16,455 nucleotides of DNA from positions 1 to 16,455 of the forward strand of contig JAAXHE010000179.1 of the NCBI GenBank assembly GCA_012271065.1, given 5' to 3'. The notes under the pieces are model-generated. The model did no database searches. It saw only the letters and a program-made list of their open reading frames with translations, and was not told where the DNA came from. Position numbers and translations under genes: made by a program. Shown here in pieces: positions 6,598 through 11,995 of the stretch. Each line of letters opens with the position of its first letter. The first letter of the stretch is position 1. Source of the stretch: Candidatus Latescibacterota bacterium. Lineage in GTDB: Bacteria > Latescibacterota > UBA2968 > GCA-2709665.

Positions 6598-7089
6598 TTA
6601 CCATTCATCCGCCGATTCATCCCGTCTCGATGCGTAGCCTTCCAGCGGCGTCGCCGCAAATGTCTTCGTCTCTTCGTCCCACGCGAACCCTGCCGCGTCC
6701 CGGACAGCACCACCGACAACGGAGACGACCAGGTATACCACGTCCGGAAAGGCCGGCTGCTCCATAAACATCGCGGCCTGGCGATCTTCCTCGGAGAAGT
6801 ACGCGCCGCAGTCGATGTGGGAGTGATAGAACGCCACAACGCGTCCGCCAGCGCCTTCCGTCTCCGAAAATATCCGGTGGACCTCCAGATCGTCCATCCG
6901 GTAGGCGTTTTTCGAGGTGCGCGGATGCTCCTTCGGATTTCGGGCATGCAGCCGGTCCTGTATATTCTCGCACGGATGCACGCGATGGTCGCCGTCAGTC
7001 CCTTCCGCCACGATCCCGCAGCATTCTGCCGGATAGTCCCTTCGCGCGTGTTCAAGAATCTTCTTCCAGACCGCCCGATCCAATTCCAT
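6598..7089 (-). CDS. mec: Mec-type JAMM metalloprotease
   Basis: A 163-residue Zn-dependent peptidase of the JAMM/MPN+ fold. The metal site is complete: Glu22 in YPAECCG and the H-x-H-x7-S-x2-D motif from His89, His91 and Ser99 to Asp102. Mycobacterial Mec cleaves the CysO-cysteine adduct to release cysteine and CysO; related enzymes also trim residues that follow Gly-Gly on carrier proteins. Both activities would be useful here because the neighbouring CysO has an encoded Arg-Cys tail. It begins seven bases after cysM and is followed by cysO, so all three are surely cotranscribed. The start is uncertain: AGGAGG ends only a base before the ATG at 7089, whereas a TTG at codon 3 (7083) has ideal spacing. 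Confidence 0.9.
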   Translation of the reverse strand: MELDRAVWKKILEHARRDYPAECCGIVAEGTDGDHRVHPCENIQDRLHARNPKEHPRTSKNAYRMDDLEVHRIFSETEGAGGRVVAFYHSHIDCGAYFSEEDRQAAMFMEQPAFPDVVYLVVSVVGGAVRDAAGFAWDEETKTFAATPLEGYASRRDESADEW

Positions 7090-7096
7090 CCCTCCT

Positions 7097-8023
7097 TCAA
7101 TCAGGCTCGTCCAGTCGCCAGAGCGGCGTACTCATGTATTTCTCGCCGCTGTCCGGGAAGAGGGTAACCACAACCCCTTCTCCGGTCTCCTCGGCCACAC
7201 GCAACGCGCCCGCGAAGGCCGCGCCGCACGACTGCCCCGCGGGAACGCCGAGTTCGCGCGTCAACCGCCTGGCGGCCTCATAGGCGTCTTCGGTCTCCAC
7301 TCGGATCTTCTCGTCCCAGACCGAAGGGTCGTAGATGCCAGGCACAATGGAAACGTCCATATTCTTCAGTCCTTCGATCCCGTGAAACTCGGGCGGCTCT
7401 ATGGCAACGATTTGAATATCGGGGTTGAATTCCTTCAACCTCCGGCCGGTACCGATCAACGTGCCGCTGGTGCCGAGCGTCGCCACGAAATGGGTCACGC
7501 GGCCCCGCGTCTGCCTCCAGATCTCCGGCGCGGTCTGCAGATAGTGGGCCCTGGGATTCGAAGGGTTGTTGTACTGGTCCGGCTTGTAATACCGCTCCGG
7601 ATTGGCCGCCAGAATCTCCCTGCACTTCAGGATGGCGCCGTCTGAGCCCTCCAGCGGATCGCTCAGAACAAGGCTGGCGCCATAGGCCTGAATCACGTGC
7701 CTGCGTTCCACGCTCACGCTGCCCGGCATCACCAGTTCCACCCGGTACCCAAGCGCCGCGCCGATCATCGCGTACGCGATTCCCGTATTGCCGGACGTGG
7801 AATCGATAATCACCCTGTCGGGGGTCAACTCTCCGGATGCAATGGCATCCTGGATCATCTGCAGCGCGGGCCGGTCCTTTACCGAGCCGCCCGGGTTGAA
7901 CATCTCCATCTTCGCGTAGATCTCAACGCCGTCCAGGTGGTCTGCAAACTTCCGGATGCGCAACAGCGGCGTCTTGCCGATGTGCTCGACAACCGTGGGC
8001 TGAATTCGGGAATCGACGTCCAT
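7097..8023 (-). CDS. cysM: CysM-type cysteine synthase, probably O-phosphoserine/CysO-dependent
   Basis: A 308-residue PLP-dependent enzyme with Lys49 in NPGGSVKDR, the TSGNTG loop (76-81) and the phosphate-binding GTSGTLIGTG. It differs from the cysK product in the later half, where EPPEFHGIEGLKNMDVSIVP replaces the CysK signature. Mycobacterial CysM has a similar segment, with an arginine that contacts the phosphate of O-phosphoserine; here a lysine (Lys220) sits at what seems the same place. With mec and cysO directly downstream, it most likely joins CysO-COSH sulfur to O-phosphoserine. It begins the operon. The start at 8023 was chosen from family length; an in-frame start at 8122 would add 33 residues without similarity, and neither has a strong ribosome binding site. 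Confidence 0.88.
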   Translation of the reverse strand: MDVDSRIQPTVVEHIGKTPLLRIRKFADHLDGVEIYAKMEMFNPGGSVKDRPALQMIQDAIASGELTPDRVIIDSTSGNTGIAYAMIGAALGYRVELVMPGSVSVERRHVIQAYGASLVLSDPLEGSDGAILKCREILAANPERYYKPDQYNNPSNPRAHYLQTAPEIWRQTRGRVTHFVATLGTSGTLIGTGRRLKEFNPDIQIVAIEPPEFHGIEGLKNMDVSIVPGIYDPSVWDEKIRVETEDAYEAARRLTRELGVPAGQSCGAAFAGALRVAEETGEGVVVTLFPDSGEKYMSTPLWRLDEPD

Positions 8024-8213
8024 GCTCGGAACCTGATGTCCCACAGGCAACCTCTTCCGGATCGTGGGGGAGGCAAAGTCAAAACCCACGCGATGTTGAT
8101 GCCCTTCCGGCGGATGCGCCATCCCGCAAACTGGCGGAAACAGCCATTGTTACGGTGCCGTACGGCTCGATCTATCTCCATCTGCGCTACACAAATGACC
8201 GGCGAATCGGTAG

Positions 8214-8498
8214 TTACGCAGCGTGTTCCATGCGGGCCTGCGCAAGCACGTAACTCGCCTGCATCCGCATCCAGTGGTCGGCGGCGTCCCAGCCGATATC
8301 CTCCAGCGCAAGCGCCATCTTCGCGGACACCCCCGCCTTGCCGTCCAACCCGCACGACAGCGTTCCTCGCTCGCAGCCCAGGCGTACCGCCGTCTTGGGT
8401 ACGTTCCAGCCGACCTCAACCATACTCTCACGGATCAACTCCCCCAGGTGCGGCGGGTTCAGCATAGGGGCGACACGATTGTTTTCAATGTCGTTCAT
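8214..8498 (-). CDS. HigA-family antitoxin-like XRE regulator
   Basis: A 94-residue helix-turn-helix protein of the HigA/VapI antitoxin type. The typical NPPHLGELIRESM (14-26) is followed by the helix-turn-helix segment (about 31-55) and the end segment MRMQASYVLAQARME, similar to the WLRMQ..YDLA end of HigA proteins. In a normal pair it would bind a HigB RNase and repress its own operon. No toxin gene adjoins it: 48 bases upstream lies the end of another antitoxin gene, and downstream is only the leader of cysM. It is therefore an orphan, perhaps a lone regulator. An internal ATG at 8465 is a possible but weaker start. Confidence 0.75.
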   Translation of the reverse strand: MNDIENNRVAPMLNPPHLGELIRESMVEVGWNVPKTAVRLGCERGTLSCGLDGKAGVSAKMALALEDIGWDAADHWMRMQASYVLAQARMEHAA

Positions 8499-8546
8499 GA
8501 TCAGCGCTTCCGTCAGGTCGGTGGCGGGCGATAGTTTATCACTTTT

Positions 8547-8852
8547 CTACGGTACCGTTTGACGGGGCGTCACGCTTGCAGCGATCTCGTGGCCGGCCTC
8601 AATCTCCACCCTCCGAAGCTCCCATGACGTTTGCAGGTTGAGCCAGAGCTGAGGGGTCGTCCCAAAGTAGCGCGCCAGCCTTAACGCCGAGTCCGCGCTC
8701 ACCCCGCGCCGACCGTTTAGAATCATGGTGATGCGATTCACCGACACTCCCAGCGCCTTCGCCAGTGCATTGGCCGACAGCCCGATCGCGTCGAGTTCCT
8801 CGCGGAGTACCTCACCCGGATGAACCGGTCTCATCCCATTCTTAGCGTTCAT
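8547..8852 (-). CDS. higA: HigA-family antitoxin
   Basis: A 101-residue XRE-type antitoxin. It starts MNAKNGMRPVHPGEVLREEL. The helix-turn-helix LSANALAKALGVSVNRITMILNG runs through about residues 25-47, and YFGTTPQLWLNLQTSWELR (69-87) is a highly typical HigA segment. Longer in-frame starts exist up to 8894, but they overlap the toxin remnant and lack support. HigA antitoxins neutralise the ribosome-dependent RNase HigB and repress the operon. The reading frame is intact, while the toxin gene that should precede it is reduced to its last codons (8864-8932), ending 11 bases before this start. It is thus an antitoxin left behind after loss of its toxin. Confidence 0.88.
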   Translation of the reverse strand: MNAKNGMRPVHPGEVLREELDAIGLSANALAKALGVSVNRITMILNGRRGVSADSALRLARYFGTTPQLWLNLQTSWELRRVEIEAGHEIAASVTPRQTVP

Positions 8853-8863
8853 GATCGCACCTC

Positions 8864-8932
8864 TCAATGATAGTCCGTGATCTCCACGTCGCACGCACCA
8901 TCGTCCGTCCAGCGGAAGCGCGATACCAACCC
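8864..8932 (-). pseudogene. higB: 3' remnant of a HigB/RelE-type toxin gene
   Basis: In the frame that ends with TGA at 8864-8866, the last codons read RFRWTDDGACDVEITDYH. This is the signature C-terminus of HigB toxins (usually RF.W.DG.A.DVEI.DYH). Going upstream, resemblance stops near 8930, and an in-frame TAG occurs at 8942-8944. There is no start codon, so the toxin is lost. The spacing to the antitoxin start (11 bases) is that of an intact higBA pair. The A/T-rich GTATTATAGT at 8941-8950, including a TATAGT box, may be the old promoter joined to the 3' end by an internal deletion; this last step is inference. Confidence 0.8.
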
Positions 8933-8941
8933 CGTAGACGA

Positions 8942-9174
8942 CTATAATACACCCCGATCACGTACAAAAATGGCCCCGTGTTGCCCGGGACCAAGCAGCA
9001 GGAAACAATATATGCTGACGACCGGCTTTGTCAAGCGCAAACGGCGGAAGCGGGGACCTCTCCCCCGGGCCCTTTCCTGCAAGGAGAGGGGAAAACAGCG
9101 GGCACCCACAAGGGGTGCCCCTACAAAATCACGTGTGGCGCGGAGTGGCCCGCGGTTCCGCGAGATTTCCGTAC
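8942..9174. other. Intergenic region with dispersed repeat sequence
   Basis: No coding sequence is credible here. The segment holds the possible remnant promoter of the toxin operon (8941-8950), then a hairpin-rich repeat block (9057-9125) of a kind scattered in many bacterial genomes. Short reading frames through it have no recognisable content. Confidence 0.6.
9057..9125. repeat. Hairpin-rich dispersed repeat block
   Basis: Two hairpins lie side by side. CCTCTCC (9057-9063) pairs with GGAGAGG (9083-9089). GGGCACCC (9100-9107) pairs perfectly with GGGTGCCC (9113-9120) around ACAAG. Both resemble widespread intergenic repeats (read on the other strand as GGGGCACCCCTTGTGGGTGCCC and CCCCTCTCCTTGCAGG). 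No transposase is nearby. Confidence 0.55.
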
Positions 9175-9214
9175 AAAAAAACATCGGCGGGAGCCGGTTG
9201 AGCTTCCGCCGATG
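9175..9214 (-). terminator. Rho-independent terminator of cysH
   Basis: A 13-base stem (9182-9194 with 9202-9214, one wobble pair) with a seven-base loop is followed on the minus strand by seven T residues (A-tract at 9175-9181). It lies 42 bases after the cysH stop codon. Confidence 0.92.
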
Positions 9215-9256
9215 AAGATCCTGTTCCGTCAGGAATGCCTGTCTATTCAACCCCGA

Positions 9257-10006
9257 TTATCCCGCCGCCAGCTGCCCCTCCGCTTGAGGTATCTCGACCT
9301 CCATCAACGGGACGTGCATGCCGCACTCCGATTTGCAGGTGCCGGCCCAGCGGCCCGCGCGTTCATCCGCGCCCGGCGCCGCGGGCTGCGTGCAGGGCCA
9401 GCAGCCGATGCTGGAATAACCCTGGTCCATTAGGGCATTGTACGGCAGATCATTGTCCGCGATGTAGTCCCACACCTGCTTCCGCGTCCAGGCGGCGAGC
9501 GGATTGATTTTGGCGATGGTCCTTCCGCCGCTGACCCGGTATCCTTCCACGACGCGTACGCCCGCCCGCGCGTCGGACTGATCTCTCCGAAGGCCGGCCA
9601 CCCAGCCATCCAGGCCCGCCAGCTTCCGCTGCAGCGGTTCCACTTTTCGCATCGCACAGCACCGATCGGGATCCCTGTTGTACAGGTCCGGGCCGCACGC
9701 GCGATCCTGCTCGGTCACGCTCAGGCGGGGGTGCAGGGATTCGATCTGAAAGTTGTAACGCGCCTCGATCCGTTTCTTCAGCGCCAGTGTTTCAGGAAAC
9801 AGATATCCGGTGTCAATTGTAAAGACCGGCAGTTGCGGGACGACCCTCTGCGCCATATCCACCAGGACCAGGCCGCTTGGCCCGAATGCCGTGCTCATTG
9901 CCACCGCGGGGCCCAGGTCCCGCCATGCCCACTCGAGGATCTCCTCGGGCCGGGCTCCCGCCAGAGTATCGTCAATTGCGCTGAAGTCTCTCTGGTCGAT
10001 TTCCAT
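9257..10006 (-). CDS. cysH: Assimilatory adenylyl-sulfate (APS) reductase
   Basis: A 249-residue protein of the CysH family that reduces activated sulfate to sulfite in the cytoplasm with thioredoxin as electron donor. It carries the four cysteines that hold the [4Fe-4S] cluster of the APS-using type: Cys116-Cys117 and Cys202-x-x-Cys205. The catalytic ECGMH is at 227-231 (Cys228). The PAPS-using enteric type lacks the cluster cysteines, so APS is the predicted substrate. Three in-frame starts are close together: TTG at 10027, ATG at 10012 and ATG at 10006. The last is preferred because GAGG stands six bases before it. The gene has its own promoter and terminator and feeds sulfite towards the cysteine genes some 1.2 kb downstream on the same strand. 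ATP sulfurylase and sulfite reductase are not in the window. Confidence 0.93.
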   Translation of the reverse strand: MEIDQRDFSAIDDTLAGARPEEILEWAWRDLGPAVAMSTAFGPSGLVLVDMAQRVVPQLPVFTIDTGYLFPETLALKKRIEARYNFQIESLHPRLSVTEQDRACGPDLYNRDPDRCCAMRKVEPLQRKLAGLDGWVAGLRRDQSDARAGVRVVEGYRVSGGRTIAKINPLAAWTRKQVWDYIADNDLPYNALMDQGYSSIGCWPCTQPAAPGADERAGRWAGTCKSECGMHVPLMEVEIPQAEGQLAAG

Positions 10007-10039
10007 GCACATCCTCGACCGGCTCAATTTACTATATTG

Positions 10040-10056
10040 TTGATCGAATTAGTCAA
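10040..10056. promoter_or_regulatory. Candidate operator at the cysH start site
   Basis: On the minus strand this reads TTGACTAATTCGATCAA, an imperfect dyad with TTGA/TCAA ends. It abuts the -10 box and covers the expected transcription start, a place for a repressor. The core GACTAA resembles half-sites bound by some Rrf2 proteins. Binding by the Rrf2 protein of this window is inferred. Confidence 0.35.
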
Positions 10057-10084
10057 GAATAATGAAATGAATCGGCCTTGTCAA
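10056..10084 (-). promoter_or_regulatory. cysH: Promoter of cysH
   Basis: On the minus strand a perfect TTGACA -35 box (10079-10084) and a TATTCT -10 box (10056-10061) are exactly 17 bases apart. The start site should lie near 10049, about 43 bases before the preferred start codon. Confidence 0.75.
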
Positions 10085-10440
10085 GCAATTTCTGGATATT
10101 TAGGATTCTTTCGGTAAGACTTCTACGCTAGATGTATACATGACTTAAGCATGCTGCTTGAATACGTCAAGGCGTTGAAATCCCCCCACCGCATCAGTCG
10201 TCGCCCGCCCTTCGACAGGCTCAGGGTACGGGCTCGGCTTCTGTGACTCCCTCTCAAGGGGGGAGTGATTGGACCCTTAAACAGGCTCGCGCGTTGACTT
10301 CCATCTATCTGGGTTGCGACTAAGCATAGCGAAGCCGCGTGATGCGCCCGTGAGAGCAGGTTCACCCCCAGGACGGGGTCAGTGCCGACCGTATCTCAGC
10401 CGGAAATCGCCTTGACTTTTGGCAGGTGATATGATAAGTT
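10085..10440. other. Intergenic region with dispersed repeats
   Basis: No gene is visible. The segment contains a 10-base palindrome ATGTATACAT (10132-10141), the very common intergenic repeat CCCTTCGACAGGCTCAGGGT (10208-10227), a hairpin ACTCCC/GGGAGT (10246-10266), and an ACCCC/GGGGT hairpin (10364-10379) leading into a GGGGTCAGTGCC sequence. These look like pieces of several dispersed repeat families collected in one place. Confidence 0.55.
10208..10227. repeat. CCCTTCGACAGGCTCAGGG-type dispersed repeat
   Basis: An imperfect palindrome identical in type to an intergenic repeat that I recall from many unrelated bacterial genomes. No mobile-element gene is associated with it here. Confidence 0.5.
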
Positions 10441-10441
10441 A

Positions 10442-10540
10442 GGAGACTGCAAATTGGTAGGCGTTTCGCAGGATCGCGAAACCTTCCGATGCCTGAAACA
10501 AAAAAGCCCGATCGGTTTCGATCCGGGCCGTTTTATAATG
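10442..10540 (+). ncRNA. Possible small RNA of about 95 nt
   Basis: An extended -10 box (TGATATGAT, 10427-10435) precedes a segment with two hairpins. The first is GTTTCGC/GCGAAAC with a six-base loop (10463-10482). The second is GCCCGATCG/CGATCCGGGC with one bulge (10507-10529), followed by GTTTTAT. This is the layout of a small transcript ending in a terminator. There is no proper -35 box (TTGACT at 10412 is too close), and the second hairpin is better explained as the tRNA terminator on the other strand. No known family is recognised. Confidence 0.2.
10501..10535 (-). terminator. Terminator of tRNA-Lys
   Basis: On the minus strand the bulged stem GCCCG-ATCG/CGATCCGGGC (10507-10529) with a four-base loop is followed by six T residues (A-tract 10501-10506). 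It lies about 40 bases past the tRNA. A short TTTT on the other side could make it weakly bidirectional. Confidence 0.75.
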
Positions 10541-10567
10541 CAAGTTATTTATTTTTTGAAAGTTAAA

Positions 10568-10639
10568 TGAGCCCGGAAGGATTTGAACCTTCGACCAACG
10601 GCTTAAAAGGCCGCTGCTCTACCCCTGAGCTACGGGCCC
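10568..10639 (-). tRNA. trnK: tRNA-Lys (UUU anticodon)
   Basis: A 72-base cloverleaf on the minus strand. The acceptor stem is GGGCCCG/CGGGCTC with one G-U pair, the D stem GCTC/GAGC, the anticodon stem GCGGC/GCCGT, and the T stem GAAGG/CCTTC with loop TTCAAAT. The anticodon loop CTTTTAA gives UUU, decoding AAA and AAG lysine codons. The discriminator base is A and CCA is not encoded. It has its own promoter and terminator. No integrase or duplicated 3' end suggests use as an attachment site. Confidence 0.95.
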
Positions 10640-10693
10640 ATTCCGTTCCCGGATCACGCCTCCAGAACCAGTACGCGATCGGGCAAAGTGATG

Positions 10694-10722
10694 AATATAG
10701 AAAAGCCATTCTCCCCTGTCAA
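10694..10722 (-). promoter_or_regulatory. Promoter of tRNA-Lys
   Basis: On the minus strand a perfect TTGACA (10717-10722) and TATATT (10694-10699) are 17 bases apart. The predicted start is about 48 bases before the tRNA. The -35 box ends only 17 bases from the divergent HlyD-type start codon and overlaps its leader. Confidence 0.85.
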
Positions 10723-10739
10723 GGAAAAGGGTTTCCGTA

Positions 10740-11975
10740 ATGATGCGCAGGCGACGCAGGCACCGCGTGTTGAAGTGGATGCTGTGGATCGGGGGTGTGC
10801 TGGCGGCTGTTATTCTTACGCTGTCGCTAATTGAAATAGACGACGTGGTCATGGCCCAGGGCATTGTCGAGCCCGGGACGAAGATTTATATCGATTCGCC
10901 TCTGAAGCGGGTCATTGAAGCCATCCATTGCGAGCCCGGACAGACCGTGAAGGCCGGACAGCCGGTGGTCCAGCTCTACAGCGGCGACCTTCTATCCGCA
11001 GTCGAAGAGGCGGAGAAGGAAATCCAGCGCAGTGAAGCCAATCTGGAACACGCCCGGGCGAATCTGGCGCTGTTGAAAGAAAAACCCACGGCCGAAGCGT
11101 TGAAGATTGCGGAGTCCAGGGTCGAACAGGCGCGGATCGCGCTGAAGGCCCGCAAGCAGGAACTGCAGCGCGCCGAAACCCTCTACTACGGCGAACGGCT
11201 GTGGAGCATTGAGGAACTCGAACGCGCAAAGACCAACCATCAGCTCGCGGAAACCAACTTGAAGGTCGCATCGGAGGTTCTCAACCTCACCCGTCGCGGT
11301 GCGTCGCCCGCGGAACTCAGACAGGCGGCGGCCGAGGTTCGCCGTGCCGCGGCCGCGCTGGACAAAGCGCGTAACGGTTTGAAGGCCGCCCGGGAAAGCC
11401 TGGAGCTGACCACCCTTCGATCGCCCGTGAACGGTACCGTGGCCAGGCGGGACCTCCATCCCGGCATGCTGGCCGAACAGGGACAGATCGTACTCATCGT
11501 GGCCGGTGAAGGCGGGGACGATACAATCGACGCGTGGGTTCCTGAAACAAACGCCTGGAAGATTCGCCTGGGACACCCCGTCGAAATCCTCAGCAATCTA
11601 TTCACCGACCGCGAGGAATTCGTCGGCGCGGGCGAGATTTCCAGGTTCTACGGATACGCGGTACACGGCGGCGGCGTCCGCACGTTCGAATTGGAAATTC
11701 GCATTTTGAAAACCCCGTTGCCGCTCAAATACGGCTCCACCGCCGATCTGCGCATTATCGTGGGCAGGCGAAGCATTCTGAAAACCCTGTTGAATATCGA
11801 AGACCGCGATGTGGTGCAGGCCAGTCGCGCGGAACTGAGTGATCCCACCGGACATGACGGCGCACAACCTCTCAGGCCCCTTCGAACGGCGTCGGACACG
11901 CTGATCACGACGCCATCCCAGAGCGCCAGTTCGGCCGATTCGGTCCGTGGAACCGCATTGGAACAGAAACCCTGA
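10740..11975 (+). CDS. HlyD-type membrane-fusion (periplasmic adaptor) protein
   Basis: A 411-residue membrane-fusion protein. A short basic start (MMRRRRRHR) precedes one transmembrane segment (about 11-31). Next comes the first half of a biotinyl-lipoyl-like fold with EPGQTVKAGQPVVQL (residues 65-79). A long alpha-helical hairpin rich in Glu, Ala, Lys and Leu (about 85-220) follows, then the second lipoyl half around SPVNGTVARRDLHPG (237-251), a beta-barrel region, and a Ser/Thr/Pro-rich, probably disordered tail (about 370-411). Such proteins bridge an inner-membrane exporter to an outer-membrane channel. No ABC, RND or MFS partner and no outer-membrane factor is present nearby; the next gene is ppdK. 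AAGGAAAAGGG at 10721-10731 serves as ribosome binding site. Substrate and partner remain unknown. Confidence 0.85.
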   Translation: MMRRRRRHRVLKWMLWIGGVLAAVILTLSLIEIDDVVMAQGIVEPGTKIYIDSPLKRVIEAIHCEPGQTVKAGQPVVQLYSGDLLSAVEEAEKEIQRSEANLEHARANLALLKEKPTAEALKIAESRVEQARIALKARKQELQRAETLYYGERLWSIEELERAKTNHQLAETNLKVASEVLNLTRRGASPAELRQAAAEVRRAAAALDKARNGLKAARESLELTTLRSPVNGTVARRDLHPGMLAEQGQIVLIVAGEGGDDTIDAWVPETNAWKIRLGHPVEILSNLFTDREEFVGAGEISRFYGYAVHGGGVRTFELEIRILKTPLPLKYGSTADLRIIVGRRSILKTLLNIEDRDVVQASRAELSDPTGHDGAQPLRPLRTASDTLITTPSQSASSADSVRGTALEQKP

Positions 11976-11995
11976 CGATTAACAAGAGGAACAAC

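Noticed and set aside
7697..7710. CACGTG cores here and near 9131 as possible parS sites
   Set aside because: The flanking bases do not match the TGTTTC/GAAACA arms of the consensus.
8942..9250. Small reading frames across the repeat block
   Set aside because: They run through hairpin repeats and a terminator and have no ribosome binding site or plausible composition.
10568..10639. tRNA-Lys as an integration site
   Set aside because: No integrase and no direct repeat of the tRNA 3' end occurs nearby.
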